Positions 1-9,896 of a stretch of 64,000 nt of DNA are shown here, one piece after another. The translations under genes and the position numbers were made by a program. Within the stretch, counting starts at the first letter, position 1, and each line of letters opens with the position of its first letter. The DNA is from CAVTPD01 sp963736575 (lineage in GTDB: Bacteria; Bacteroidota; Bacteroidia; Cytophagales; JAAEPT01): the NCBI GenBank assembly GCA_963736575.1, contig CAVTPD010000001.1, positions 1,116,001 through 1,180,000 of the forward strand. The letters run 5' to 3'. The notes under the pieces were generated by a model. It searched no databases. It worked only from the letters and a program-made list of their open reading frames with translations, and was not told the DNA's origin.

Positions 1-64
1 CTAAATCGTAAGCTTTTTGTTTTATAAGGTGTGTGATCTTTTTAGGATCGTACATATAGACTGA

Positions 65-1094
65 TTAGTCGAAAAGCGTATTCATGGAACTTGGAGGAAC
101 AACATTTAAATGCTTGTAGGCCATTTTGGTGGCTTGTCTACCTCTAGATGTTCTTTTAATGTATCCTTCCTGGATTAAGAAAGGCTCGTAAACCTCTTCA
201 ATGGTTTCTTTTTCCTCACTTACCGCTGTAGCAATGGTAGATAAACCCACAGGGCCGCCATTAAATTTGCCAATAATGGTTTCCAAGATCTTATTGTCCA
301 TCTGGTCTAAACCATGCTGATCAACATCTAACGCCAATAAGGCCATTTTAGCAATGTCTAGTGTAATGGTTCCGTCGCCTTTAATTTGTGCAAAGTCACG
401 GGTTCTGCGCATTAGGTTGTTGGCAATTCTTGGCGTACCACGGCTTCTTCTGGCTATTTCGTAAGCAGCTTCTTTGTTAACCGGCACTTTTAAAATATTG
501 CAAGAACGGGTAACAATGGTGCTTAATAAACCAGCATCATAATACTGAAGTCTGGAATTAATCCCGAAACGTGCCCGTAAAGGGGACGTTAATAAACCCG
601 AACGAGTGGTTGCTCCAATTAAAGTAAATGGATTTAAAGCTATTTGTATGGTTCTGGCGTTGGGGCCAGAATCTAACATGATGTCTATTTTAAAATCTTC
701 CATAGCAGAATACAAGTATTCTTCTACAATAGGATTTAAGACGATGTATTTCGTCAATGAATAAAACGTCGTTGGCTTCTAAGTTGGTTAGAATACCGGC
801 TAAATCACTTGGTTTATCCATTACTGGTCCCGAAGTGATTTTGATGCCAACACCTAATTCGTTAGCAATAATATGCGAAAGTGTTGTTTTACCTAATCCT
901 GGAGGTCCATGTAAAAGAACATGGTCCAAAGGTTCTTCTCTTTGGGCAGCGGCTTTTACAAAGATTTCTAAGTTTTCTATGATTTTATCTTGTCCCGAAA
1001 AATCCGAAAAACTGAGCGGTCTAAGCGCTCTATCGAACTCTTTTTCTTCCGAAGAAAAATCTTGACTTTCGCCGGTTAGGTATTCTTCACGCAT
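65..1094 (-). CDS. ruvB: Holliday junction branch migration helicase RuvB (frameshifted)
   Basis: AAA+ motor of the RuvABC complex, which drives Holliday junction branch migration. The N-terminal part (690-1094) carries Walker [10 protein letters not shown] and Walker B FIDEIHR. The C-terminal part (65-757) carries the sensor region GATTRSG and the winged-helix end [11 protein letters not shown]. The two parts join in different frames near 735-739, where the coding strand reads CTTAAATCC. Removing one A restores the family sequence [20 protein letters not shown]. Combined length of about 342 residues is normal for RuvB. The break is most likely a sequencing error, since ruvB loss is costly. 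Identity is certain; whether the gene is intact is not. Confidence 0.93.
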
Positions 1095-1145
1095 GCTGTA
1101 AATATACGAATTACAAATTCAATTTCTTCCCAAAAGAAAATAGGA

Positions 1146-1153
1146 TAACTTTG
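1146..1153 (+). promoter_or_regulatory. -7 element (TAnnTTTG) for apbE
   Basis: TAACTTTG matches the Bacteroidota sigma-70 -7 consensus exactly. It lies only 5 bases before an ATG at 1158 and 20 before the in-frame ATG at 1173. Transcription from it would begin near 1158-1160, which favours the start at 1173. Confidence 0.5.
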
Positions 1154-1172
1154 CGCTATGCCGTGGAAATTA

Positions 1173-2219
1173 ATGTTCGAAAGGAAGCGAATAATTCCTT
1201 TATTGTTGTTTTTGACTATTCTAGCCATAATTTGGATAAGAAGACATAACAATGAAAAAAAATCCGAAAGTAATAATGCTGCGGAAATCCTAAAACTGTA
1301 ATTACGGGCGAGGCTTTAGGGACTTATTATCAGGTAGTTTACACGGATTCTGTTTTAGTAACAAAAGAGGAAGTAGATTCTGTGCTTCAGTTTTATAACC
1401 ACATTTTCTCTAATTACGATCCTACTTCAGAGGTTTCTCTATTAAACGGAAAAGATACTTCTGCGCAGCTTTCGGCATACAACTTAGAAGTGATTAATGC
1501 TTCCAGAGCAGTTTTTGAAATTACAGGTGGTGCGTTTGATCCAACCGTTTCGCCATTAATTAGCGCTTGGGGTTTTGGCCCAGAGAAACCAGATTCTATT
1601 CCGCCTAAAAAAGCCGTAGATTCTTTGTTACAAGTTTGTGGGGTACAATAAGATTCAAGTTTTAGATTCAGTATTAATAAAACCAATTACCACAAGTTTA
1701 AATTTTAGTGCCATAGCTAAAGGTTATATTGTAGACCAATTGGCTGCTTTTGTTCGGTCTAAAGGAATAAATTCTTTTATGGTTGAAATTGGTGGTGAAG
1801 TTGTTTGTGGAAATCCTAAGTCTAAAGATAACCCTTGGAAGATTGGGATTAATGATCCTAACTCTATTGATAATAAGGTTTTTAAGGCTGTTAAATTAGA
1901 TAATATTGCTTTGGCAACCTCGGGGAATTATAGGAACTATTACATGAAAGACGGAGTTAAATATGCGCATACCATAGATCCTAAAACGGGCTACCATGTA
2001 CAGCATTCTTTATTAAGCGCTTCGGTTTTAGCCCCAGATTGCATGACGGCAGATGCTTTTGCTACCGCTTTTATGGTACTTGGCGTTGAAGCATCTAAAA
2101 AAGTATTACAAACTAGAAAAGAGTTAGACGTATACTTTATTTACCATGAAAACGGAGTAGACAAAACATTTGCTACGGAAGGTTTTCAGAACAGGCTGAT
2201 TGATACAAGCAATGAATGA
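1173..2219 (+). CDS. apbE: ApbE-like FAD:protein FMN transferase (two frameshifts)
   Basis: Predicted periplasmic or membrane-anchored flavin transferase that attaches FMN covalently to proteins such as Na+-NQR or Rnf subunits. After a short signal anchor (IIPLLLFLTILAIIW) the reading frame changes near 1285, where AAA should be AAAA (restoring ENPKTVITGEALGTYYQVVY). It changes again near 1640, where GGGG should be GGG. Family motifs seen are GGAFDPTVSPLISAWGFGP, the AKGYIVDQ block, IGGEV, and the C-terminal HTIDPKTG followed by ADAFATAFMVLG. The end overlaps the methyltransferase start by 8 bases, suggesting co-translation. Both indels look like homopolymer errors. Confidence 0.88.
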
Positions 2220-2952
2220 TATAAAAGATAACTGGGTGAAAAATTGGTTTAATTCCCCTTACTACCATATTCTCTACAAGGATAGAGACTATACCGAAGC
2301 AGAAGCTTTTATTACGCGTCTGTTATTGGAAAAAAATTACCCCAAAACGACAAAGATTTTAGATTTAGCCTGTGGTAAGGGTAGACACTCCATTTATTTA
2401 AGTAAAATGGGCTACCAAGTTTGGGGCATGGATATTTCGGAAGAAAGTATTAAAGCGGCCAAAAAACAGGAGTCGGCTAATTTACACTTTGCGGTGCAGG
2501 ATATGCGTGATGACATTCCGCAGGGTCCTTTTAATTTAGTACTTAATCTATTTACCAGTTTTGGGTATTTTGATGAAGTAGGGGATCATTTAGTAGCACT
2601 AAAAAGGGTTAAAGAAGTTTTAAGCCCACAAGGGGAATTGGTATTAGATTTTTTCAATACACAAAAAACCATTAGAGATTTAATTGAAACTGAAATTAAA
2701 ACTATTGAAGGAATAGCTTTCCATATTACCAGACACGTAATAGACGGTTGGATTATTAAAGATATTCAGTTTAAAGACGGAAATAAAAAGTATAACTTTC
2801 AAGAAAGAGTAAGGGCTTTAAAGAAAGAAGATTTCTTGACTTTCTTTGCCGAAGCAGGATTTACGGTAAATCAAGTTTATGGTGATTATAACTTATCCGA
2901 ATACGATGAACGCCTTTCGGATAGAATGATATTTAACGTTACAGCTTCTTAA
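2212..2952 (+). CDS. class I SAM-dependent methyltransferase
   Basis: Cytoplasmic methyltransferase of unknown substrate, about 246 residues. The SAM-binding motif I is ILDLACGKGRHSIYL, followed by the acidic strand-2 end GMDIS and the motif VQDMRDD. An ATT start at 2200 is possible on frame alone, but the ATG at 2212 (MNDIKDNWVKNW) is preferred. It overlaps the apbE stop in the usual coupled arrangement. The fold is clear; nothing visible identifies the substrate. Confidence 0.85.
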   Translation: MNDIKDNWVKNWFNSPYYHILYKDRDYTEAEAFITRLLLEKNYPKTTKILDLACGKGRHSIYLSKMGYQVWGMDISEESIKAAKKQESANLHFAVQDMRDDIPQGPFNLVLNLFTSFGYFDEVGDHLVALKRVKEVLSPQGELVLDFFNTQKTIRDLIETEIKTIEGIAFHITRHVIDGWIIKDIQFKDGNKKYNFQERVRALKKEDFLTFFAEAGFTVNQVYGDYNLSEYDERLSDRMIFNVTAS

Positions 2953-2963
2953 ATTTTACGTTC

Positions 2964-3713
2964 TTGGACTTAATATATTCGGTATTACTAATTTTATCGG
3001 TTGTTGTTGGTGCCGTGTTAGGTTTATTGTTTAATAAACCAGAAGCAGCAACGTTTAAGATTATCCTTTCCTTTTCCGGTGCATATTTGTTTTCGGTAAC
3101 AGTTTTGCATTTATTGCCCGAAATCTTTGAAAGCGCTCACCATTCTCACGAAGAGTTTAGTGGCTTTTTTATTGGTATTTGTATGTTGGGTGGTTTCTTT
3201 CTTCAGAAATTACTAGAATTCTTTTCTTCCGGGATTGAACACGGGCACATGCACGCTCATACGCATTTATCACCCTTTGTAATCTTATTGTCCTTAGCGG
3301 TACATGCTTTTTTTGAAGGAACTATACTTTCTCCTAATCATGCCGAATTAGTGGAACACAGCCACGGAGGCTCCTTGTTGGTAGGGATTTTAATCCATAA
3401 AGCGCCGGCCGCATTGGTTTTGTTTCTTTTGTTAAGAGCGAAAGGTTTATCGAACCTGAAATTGGTGGTCTTAATGACTTTCTTTGCTTTAAGTAGCCCT
3501 ATGGGTTATTTCTTTGCCGAATACGGATTGGCAAAAATCACGACCGATTTTGAGCTGTGGTTTATTGTATTGCAAGCCGTAGTAGCGGGTGGTTTTTTCC
3601 ATATTTCTACCACACTAGTATTTGAATCGAATCCGGAACACAGCCTTAATTGGAAAAAATTAGCGTCTATTGTTGCCGGTGTGGGATTGGCAATTGTGGT
3701 GGAGCTGATGTAA
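2964..3713 (+). CDS. ZIP family metal transporter
   Basis: Inner-membrane divalent metal permease, probably for zinc or iron, 249 residues with about seven to eight hydrophobic segments. Histidine-rich stretches (SAHHSHEE and EHGHMHAHTHL) lie in the loops, as in ZIP proteins. The metal-site helices are visible as HAFFEGTI and GILIHKAPAA. The start is TTG at 2964, 11 bases after the methyltransferase stop, so the gene probably belongs to the apbE operon. Specificity cannot be read from sequence. Confidence 0.87.
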   Translation: MDLIYSVLLILSVVVGAVLGLLFNKPEAATFKIILSFSGAYLFSVTVLHLLPEIFESAHHSHEEFSGFFIGICMLGGFFLQKLLEFFSSGIEHGHMHAHTHLSPFVILLSLAVHAFFEGTILSPNHAELVEHSHGGSLLVGILIHKAPAALVLFLLLRAKGLSNLKLVVLMTFFALSSPMGYFFAEYGLAKITTDFELWFIVLQAVVAGGFFHISTTLVFESNPEHSLNWKKLASIVAGVGLAIVVELM

Positions 3714-3715
3714 AA

Positions 3716-3861
3716 AGTAGAGGCTTTATTGAAAAGTTTATCTTCGTCACTCTGAGTGTTAGCGAAGAGTCCGCTAACTATGAAACTATTAGTTTGCATC
3801 AAACAGGTCTTTCGCTGTCTCTTAGGATGACGGTATAAATAACTTTTTTAAAGCCTCTACT
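3716..3861. repeat. imperfect palindromic repeat nested inside a bidirectional terminator
   Basis: The region lies between the convergent ZIP and usp genes. The outer arms 3716-3729 and 3848-3861 are inverted copies (AGTAGAGGCTTTA against TAAAGCCTCTACT) and look like a bidirectional terminator stem. Inside, 3745-3832 is an imperfect inverted repeat beginning CGTCACTCTGAGTGTTAGCG and ending in TAGGATGACG. It resembles the CGTCATTCTGAGCG...-type interspersed palindromes common in Bacteroidota genomes. Short ORFs crossing it are chance frames. Confidence 0.65.
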
Positions 3862-3869
3862 AGAAAATT

Positions 3870-4721
3870 CTATATTCTAAAAGTTAATACAGGCAATTTA
3901 AAGTGATTCACAACTTCTTCTGCTTTGCTACTGCCTAAGATAAAATGCATAAAACCAGATTTTCCGTGTGTTCCCATGCAAATTAAATCGGTCTCAATTT
4001 CCTCGTGTGTATAATAATACAGACCCAAGTTAAAATCTTCGTGATCGTATTGAGTAATAGTATAATTGCTTAAACCAGTTTTATGTGCAAAGCTAGTCAT
4101 GGCTTGTTTGGCATAACGGGTAGATTCAAAAGAACCAATGGTATTTAAACGTACCAAATGAATGGTGGCATCAAATGTTTCGGCAACAAGTTTTACTACC
4201 TGAAATTGGTCAGAGAAATCATCACTAAAATCAGAGGCGTATACTAAGTTCTTTGGCGCAAATTCTTTGGTGTATTCATGCACACTAATTACTGGACAAT
4301 GCGCTTTACGAACAATTTTTTCTGTAACCGAACCAACAACTTCTTCTAAAGCATTGTTGGTGCCTTTAGTGCCCATTACAATCAAATCAATGCCTTGTTC
4401 GTCTTGTAAATCTTTTATCACATCTACCGGATTACCAGTCTCTTCTAGCGTAACTAAGTTTATACCTTGATAATGGCTGTTGGTTTTAATAGCATCAAAA
4501 CCTTCTTGTGCACGAGTCTTTAAAGTTTCATAAAGTACTTCAAACTCTTTTGGGTTTACCAAGGTAGTATCCATGGTTTGCATGTATTCAGAAAAATTAA
4601 AAACATGTAAAACATGCAGTGTAGCCCCTGTTTTTTTACAAATGTCGGCAGCTGTTTTTAAAGCATTTTCAGCGCATTCCGAAAAGTCGGTAGGTACAAG
4701 AATAGATTTTATAGTACTCAT
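3870..4721 (-). CDS. tandem-domain universal stress protein
   Basis: Cytoplasmic protein of 283 residues with two UspA domains. The first starts KSILVPTDFSECAENAL and ends with the nucleotide-loop motif MGTKGTNNALEEVVGSV. The second starts NLVYASDFSDDFS and ends MGTHGKSGFMHFILGSS. Two-domain Usp proteins are often induced by low oxygen or growth arrest. It is divergent from the hemerythrin-like gene, and a TGAT-N4-ATCA palindrome at 4796-4807 sits about 80 bases before its start, compatible with Fnr-type control. The function beyond stress response is unknown. Confidence 0.9.
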   Translation of the reverse strand: MSTIKSILVPTDFSECAENALKTAADICKKTGATLHVLHVFNFSEYMQTMDTTLVNPKEFEVLYETLKTRAQEGFDAIKTNSHYQGINLVTLEETGNPVDVIKDLQDEQGIDLIVMGTKGTNNALEEVVGSVTEKIVRKAHCPVISVHEYTKEFAPKNLVYASDFSDDFSDQFQVVKLVAETFDATIHLVRLNTIGSFESTRYAKQAMTSFAHKTGLSNYTITQYDHEDFNLGLYYYTHEEIETDLICMGTHGKSGFMHFILGSSKAEEVVNHFKLPVLTFRI

Positions 4722-4795
4722 AGTTAATTCTGGTTTGTTATATCAAAAATAAAATTTGTTAAAAGGTTCCTTATGGTAATAATCACTTCAAATTA

Positions 4796-4807
4796 TGATA
4801 ATCATCA
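4796..4807. promoter_or_regulatory. predicted Fnr-type operator between usp and the hemerythrin-like gene
   Basis: TGATAATCATCA has the two half-sites TGAT and ATCA separated by four bases. This is the same architecture as the sites at 7070 and 9638. It overlaps the upstream ATG at 4795 and is centred about 53 bases before the alternative ATG at 4855. Confidence 0.55.
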
Positions 4808-4854
4808 GGTTATTACAAAGGTATAATTTAGAATTTTATAGAAACGCTTTACTA

Positions 4855-5583
4855 ATGATTGCAGCTACAAATTCACTAAAAGAATTTTATAAAGACTCTT
4901 TTGTACCTAATCTCTTGAGTCAGTATGAAATTAAAGACGAAGATTTAGAAAAACAGATTGATTTACTTTGTGCCGAAAAAGGTATTGACTCCGATTTTTT
5001 TGTAGAAATTCTCAAAATCTATTACGATACCGAATATTTTCCCAAGCGACAGCTTATGTCTTTTCCGGTATCTGTAATTCTAGACTATTTACATAAAACA
5101 CATGCCTATTACATAGGTAAAAGGTTATTAGACATTGAACAGGCTATTTCAGTTTCTTACCCAGACGAAGTAATTTCTAGCTACCTGCAAAAATTCTTTG
5201 TTGATTTTAAAGAAAAATTAGTTGCTCATATTTCCGATGAAGAGAATATTTTGTTTCCTTTTATTAGAACTATGGAGAAGTTTCTAACCCATCAAATTAA
5301 AGAAGAAGATTTAGTAACGGCTATGAAGAATTTTTCTATTGAACATTTTGAAAAGAAGCATAACCACGATGTTGAAAATAGCCTGAAAGAAATAAGAAGG
5401 CATATTATTGAATTCTGCAAAGACGTAAGCGACTTATTTCCGTATAGAATTTTACTACGGAAAATAGATTCCTTTGAGTTTGAACTTAGAGTACACGCTA
5501 GGGTAGAAGATGAAGTTTTAATACCGGTAGTATTACTACTAGAAAAAGGGATTAGAGCCCATTATGATATTAATGAATTGTAA
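4855..5583 (+). CDS. hemerythrin-like di-iron protein (RIC/ScdA-like)
   Basis: Predicted cytoplasmic di-iron protein resembling iron-sulfur cluster repair proteins (YtfE/ScdA) that act after nitrosative or oxidative stress. Candidate iron ligands lie in LDYLHKTHAYY, LVAHISDEENILFP, KKHNHDVEN and RVHARVEDEVLIP, giving the repeated H and H-x3-E pattern of hemerythrin helices. The frame is open from an ATG at 4795. That ATG lies inside the 4796-4807 operator, so the start at 4855 (MIAATNSLKEFYKDSF) is preferred. Divergence from usp and the Fnr-type box fit a low-oxygen or NO response. Confidence 0.75.
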   Translation: MIAATNSLKEFYKDSFVPNLLSQYEIKDEDLEKQIDLLCAEKGIDSDFFVEILKIYYDTEYFPKRQLMSFPVSVILDYLHKTHAYYIGKRLLDIEQAISVSYPDEVISSYLQKFFVDFKEKLVAHISDEENILFPFIRTMEKFLTHQIKEEDLVTAMKNFSIEHFEKKHNHDVENSLKEIRRHIIEFCKDVSDLFPYRILLRKIDSFEFELRVHARVEDEVLIPVVLLLEKGIRAHYDINEL

Positions 5584-5620
5584 TTAAATAGGTGAAAAGT
5601 AGTGTGGTTGATGTTGTAAG

Positions 5621-5653
5621 AAAGCCCTTTTTGAGAAATCTTAAGGGTTTTTT
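5621..5653. terminator. bidirectional terminator between hemerythrin-like gene and hemN
   Basis: AAAGCCCTT and TTAAGGGTTTTTT form a stem with an A-rich flank on one side and a T-run on the other. It sits in the convergent intergenic region. Confidence 0.6.
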
Positions 5654-5655
5654 GT

Positions 5656-7001
5656 TTATACAGTGCTACTAAAAATTTTCTTGTCTTGGCTAATATCTTG
5701 TACCGAAGGATCAAAAGCCATGCAAATGTTTCTTACAAAAGGCTTTCCTTTTGGGGTAACGTTTAAATGACCGTCACTAAAGGTGATTAAACCATCTGAT
5801 AATGGGTTTTTAAGTTGATTTAACGTTTCTGAAGAAAAAAGTTCTTGGTGAATGGGCGTTTTAAAACGACACATAATATTAAGAATTAAAGCTTTTGTTT
5901 CTTTTTCTTCCGAAGTAAGAACATGTCCTTTGGTAATGGCTAAATGGTTCTCGTTTACAGTTTTTGTATATATTTTCCAGTTCTTTTCATTTTGTAAATA
6001 AGCAATACCCGCATCGCTAATAGAAGAGCAACCTAAACCAATTAATAATGGGGTAGTATTGGTGGTGTAGCCCATAAAATTTCGGTGTAATGTATTGTTT
6101 TTAAAGGCTAGGTAAAGTGCATCATTCTCTTTTGCAAAATGGTCCATGCCAACTTCATGATAAGATTCTTGTTCTAATATTAATCTTCCGGTTTCGTATA
6201 ATTTTCTTTTTGCTTCACCAAGGGGTAAATCTTCTTCAGAGAAAAGTCGTTGTGCTGTTTTCATCCACGGTACATGGGCATAACTGTAAAAAGCAATTCG
6301 GTCTGGCGAAAGTTTGTTTACTTCTTCAAAGGTGTAACTAATACTTTTTTCAGTCTGAAAAGGAAGTCCATAAATAAGATCAAAATTAACGGAATGGAAA
6401 CCGTGTTTACGAGCAGCTTTTGTGATTGTAGTAACTTGTTGTACGGTTTGTACTCTAGAAATAGCTTCTTGTACTTTTAAGTCGAAATCTTGTATGCCTA
6501 AACTAATTCGGTTAAAACCTAGTTGGGCAAGGTGGGCTATTTGGTCTTCAGTAGTAAAATTAGGATGTGCTTCAATACTTAATTCTATGTTTTCTGAAAA
6601 ACGGGCTTTCTCTTTTATCCGTTAATTAGAAGAGCCATGTTTTCATTACTTAAATAAGTGGGTGTGCCGCCACCTAAATGCAATTCTTTAATTAGGGGTT
6701 TTTCTTGAAAAGTATTCGTTAAATAGATATCCCATTCTTTTAATAAGGCTTCAACATAAGGTTTTTCTACCGAATGGTTTTTAGAGATGAATTTATGACA
6801 ACCACAATACGTACATAATTCTTCACAAAACGGAATATGAATGTACATGCTAATGCCATTGTTTGGGTTTTGGCTGTATTGTTCTTTCACAATAGAAAAC
6901 CATTGTTCTTGGGTAGGGGTGGTTTTCCAAAACGGAACAGTTGGGTAGCTGGTGTACCGTGGTCCAGGAACGTTGTATTTATTAAAAAGCGTAAAATCCA
7001 T
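5656..7001 (-). CDS. hemN: oxygen-independent coproporphyrinogen III oxidase HemN (frameshifted)
   Basis: Radical SAM enzyme converting coproporphyrinogen III to protoporphyrinogen IX in heme synthesis without O2. The N-terminus has PGPRYTSYPT and the cluster motif HIPFCEELCTYCGCHK, followed by LHLGGGTPTYL. The frame breaks near 6619, where AACGGATAAAAG should read AACGGAATAAAAG. The restored sequence runs NGIKEKARFSENIELSIEAHP and is then open to 5656. Length of about 448 residues is normal. Supplying heme anaerobically fits its position beside the cbb3 cluster, and the Fnr-type box at 7070-7081 is about 70 bases upstream. Confidence 0.93.
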
Positions 7002-7069
7002 TTTTCGGTTTTAGAATAAAAATACCTCTGTTAGAAAGATTAATTAATGACAGATATTTTCTACTTTAC

Positions 7070-7081
7070 TGATAATTATCA
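7070..7081. promoter_or_regulatory. predicted Fnr-type operator between hemN and ccoI
   Basis: TGATAATTATCA is a perfect palindrome of the TGAT-N4-ATCA class. Its centre is about 75 bases from the hemN start and 42 from the ccoI start, so it could serve both divergent genes. Confidence 0.62.
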
Positions 7082-7116
7082 TTTTTAAAGTTTTTTCTAG
7101 CTAAGTAATTTGTAGA

Positions 7117-9504
7117 ATGTCCGAAAAGAATATTAAGACGGTTAATTGTTACCATTGCGGTACTCAATGTGAGGAAGAAGTTATTCACTTTGACGACCAT
7201 GAATTCTGTTGTACGGGCTGCCAAACGGTTTACGATATTCTAAAAACCAATGATCTTTGTACCTATTACGAAATTGAAAAAAAGCCGGGTATTTCATTCA
7301 AGAGTAAAAAAAATAGCCGGTACGATTATTTAGACGATCCTTCAATAGTTGAGAAGCTATTGGATTTTAAAAACGAGAACATAAGCAACGTTCATTTTTA
7401 TTTACCGCAAATACATTGTTATTCTTGTGTTTGGCTGCTAGAAAAATTATTCATTCTGAACGAAGGTATTGGTGAAAGCCGTGTGGATTATATGCGAAAG
7501 GAATTGTCTATTTCTTTCAATACGGAAAAAACTAGCCTAAGAGAAGTTGTAGAGTTATTGGTTAAAATTGGTTACGAACCTAAAATACAATTAGCAGATG
7601 CCAATCAAAAGAAAGAAAAGTCAGTCAATCATTACTTTATATCTAAAAATAGGGATTGCTGGATTTTGTTTTGGTAACATTATGTTGCTTACGTTTCCGG
7701 AATACATATCTAATTCATTTCAAGACTCTGGTTATGCAGGTTTTTTTAGTTTAGTAACCTTGCTGTTGGGTTTACCTGTTTTGTTTTATTCGGGATCTGA
7801 TTATTTAAAATCGGCTTTTTATGCCCTTAAAAGCAGAAGAATAAATATGGATGTTCCAATATCAATGGGTATTCTTTCTATTTATTTGGCCAGTTTAGTA
7901 ATGGTTTTTGTACAGAAGGAAGCAGGGTATATGGATTCGCTTTCGGGTTTGGTCTTTTTTCTTTTGCTGGGTAAACTCTTTCAGTTGAAAACCTTTCATC
8001 ACCTTTCGTTCGAACGGGATTATAAATCCTATTTCCCCATTGCAGTAACTCAATTAATAAATGGGGAAGAGAAAACCATTCCTTTCGAAAAAATAGAACC
8101 GGGGCAACGGCTTATTATCAGAAACGAAGAAATTATACCGGCAGATTCTTTTCTGTTAAGTTCAGATGCACAAATTGATTTCAGTTTTGTGACGGGTGAA
8201 GAAGCAACCTGTGCGAAAAGTTGCCGGAGAAATTATACATGCCGGGGGAGATTAAAAGGAGCTTCTGTTGAAGTAGAAGTTAAAAAAACACCTTCTCAGA
8301 GTTATTTAACCCGTTTGTGGAATAACCGAACCGATCAAAAATTTTCACAAGAAGACAATTTTGAAAACATTACCGACCGTGTAAGTAAATACTTTACCTA
8401 TGCGATTATTGGTATAGCCATTAGTGCGGCTATTTTTTGGCTTCCTGTAAATCCCAACCGTGCTTTATGGGCATTGGTTTCGGTGCTAATTGTAGCTTGT
8501 CCGTGTGCTTTAGCGTTGGCAGCACCTGTTTCTTTAGGTAATGCTGTTCGTTTATTGGCTAAACAAAAGTTGTATTTAAAGAATACCAATGTACTAGAAA
8601 AACTATCGGCTATCCAACTGATTATTTTTGATAAAACAGGTACACTTACCCAAGTAGAAAAAGCAGAAGTTAAGCTTTGTAGGTGCGGCATTAACTTCGG
8701 AACAAAAAAGTAGAGTTAAAAGTGTTTTAGCAAATTCTTCTCATCCGTTAAGCCGTAAACTATACCATCATTTTGAAGGCGTTAAAAAAAGAAAAATCAC
8801 CGATTTTAAAGAAAATCCGGGTAAAGGGATTTTAGGAGAAGTTGATGGTATAAGTATAAAAATTGGTTCTGCTGGCTTTGTTGGTGCAGAAAAACAAACG
8901 GATAAAACTTCGGTTTATATAAAAGAAGGAAAGGAGGTTTTGGGCTATTTTCTAATTAGTAATTTTTATAGAGAAGGAATTAGAGAAGCAACCCTTGAAT
9001 TAGCAAAACGAATATCGGCTTGCGGTTCTATCGGGTGATTCTGAAGAAGAAAGAAAAAACTTGATTAAAATTTTTGGTACTGAAGCGGAATTGAATTTCC
9101 GTCAGTCACCTTTTGATAAACAAGAATATGTACGTCTTAAAAATCAAGTAGCAACTACGTTAATGATTGGTGATGGTTTAAATGATTCTGGAGCCTTAAA
9201 AGAAGCACAAGTTGGGATTGCCGTCACGGATGATATTAGTCAGTTTACACCAGCATCGGGTGCTATTTTAGAAGGAGATATGTTGTATTTGTTGCCACAG
9301 TTTTTGAAGTATGCTCAAAATATTAGGAAAGTGGTTTATGGTGCCTTTCTAATTTCATTTTTATACAATAGTGTAGGTTTGTTTTTTTCGGTACAAGGTT
9401 TGTTATCTCCGTTGTTAGCAGCGGTCTTAATGCCATTCAGTTCTATTAGTGTGGTTTTGTTTGCTTATACCGCTACCAATTACTTTAGTAAGAAGATTAA
9501 ATGA
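7117..9504 (+). CDS. ccoI: cbb3 oxidase copper-transporting P-type ATPase CcoI/FixI (several frameshifts)
   Basis: Inner-membrane P1B ATPase that exports or delivers copper for assembly of the cbb3 oxidase CuB site. The N-terminus has Cys-rich CYHCGTQC, CCTGC and the metal-binding HCYSCVW. Further on are the actuator VTGE, the transmembrane CPCALALAAPVSLG, the phosphorylation motif DKTGTLT and the hinge GDGLNDSGAL. The frame shifts near 7645 (one extra A), near 8205-8250 (a compensating +1/-1 pair that restores PVRKVAGEIIHAGG), near 8685 and near 9020. All conserved blocks survive in sequence order, so this is one gene of about 795 residues. The errors look technical. Confidence 0.9.
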
Positions 9505-9637
9505 TAACTTTTGGTTTGCTTATTAATTAAGGTTTTAAATTGTTTTGGGCTATTGTTTATATCCGTTAAAACCGATTATTTGGTCTGGAAATAAATTAGT
9601 TATCAGGTTTCATGATTTTTTGTTGAAGTAGAATAAC

Positions 9638-9649
9638 TGATATAGATCA
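9638..9649. promoter_or_regulatory. predicted Fnr-type operator upstream of ccoS-ccoNO
   Basis: TGATATAGATCA fits TGAT-N4-ATCA. It is 46 bases upstream of an exact TAnnTTTG box and sits in the 220-base gap between ccoI and ccoS, the only sizeable gap within the oxidase cluster. The centre would be near -65, an upstream-activator position. Confidence 0.6.
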
Positions 9650-9694
9650 TGTTTTTTATTGATTGGCAACAGTATGACGTACCGTTGTTGGTTA

Positions 9695-9702
9695 TAATTT
9701 TG
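9695..9702 (+). promoter_or_regulatory. -7 element for the ccoS-NOQPGH transcript
   Basis: TAATTTTG matches TAnnTTTG exactly, 23 bases before the ccoS ATG. No good -33 TTG is visible at the expected spacing, as expected for an activator-dependent promoter. Confidence 0.5.
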
Positions 9703-9724
9703 ACATCAAACAAAGCATAATGCT

Positions 9725-9895
9725 ATGGAAGTAATTTATTTACTTATTGGAGTAAGTGTATTGGTTGCACTTATTTTTCTAGGCGCATTTATTTGGGCCA
9801 TAAAAACAGGTCAGTTTTCGGATACGGAAACACCGTCTATCCGAATGCTTTTCGACGATAATACAAATTCTGCATCAACTAAAAACCATAAATAA
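9725..9895 (+). CDS. ccoS: cbb3 oxidase maturation protein CcoS
   Basis: Small single-pass membrane protein of 56 residues, needed in other bacteria for cofactor insertion into cbb3 oxidase. It starts MEVIYLLIGVSVLVALIFLG and continues with the family signature AFIWAIKTGQFSD. The tail is short and polar. It lies between ccoI and ccoNO, one base before the ccoN ATG, as in other Bacteroidota cco clusters. Confidence 0.9.
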   Translation: MEVIYLLIGVSVLVALIFLGAFIWAIKTGQFSDTETPSIRMLFDDNTNSASTKNHK

Positions 9896-9896
9896 A

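Noticed and set aside
757..1065. Forward-strand ORF of 102 codons opposite ruvB
   Set aside because: It is the antisense shadow of the conserved RuvB AAA+ coding region and has no family features.
3506..3838. ORFs on both strands across the ZIP end and the palindromic repeat
   Set aside because: They overlap a real gene or the repeat element; the codons come from palindromic DNA.
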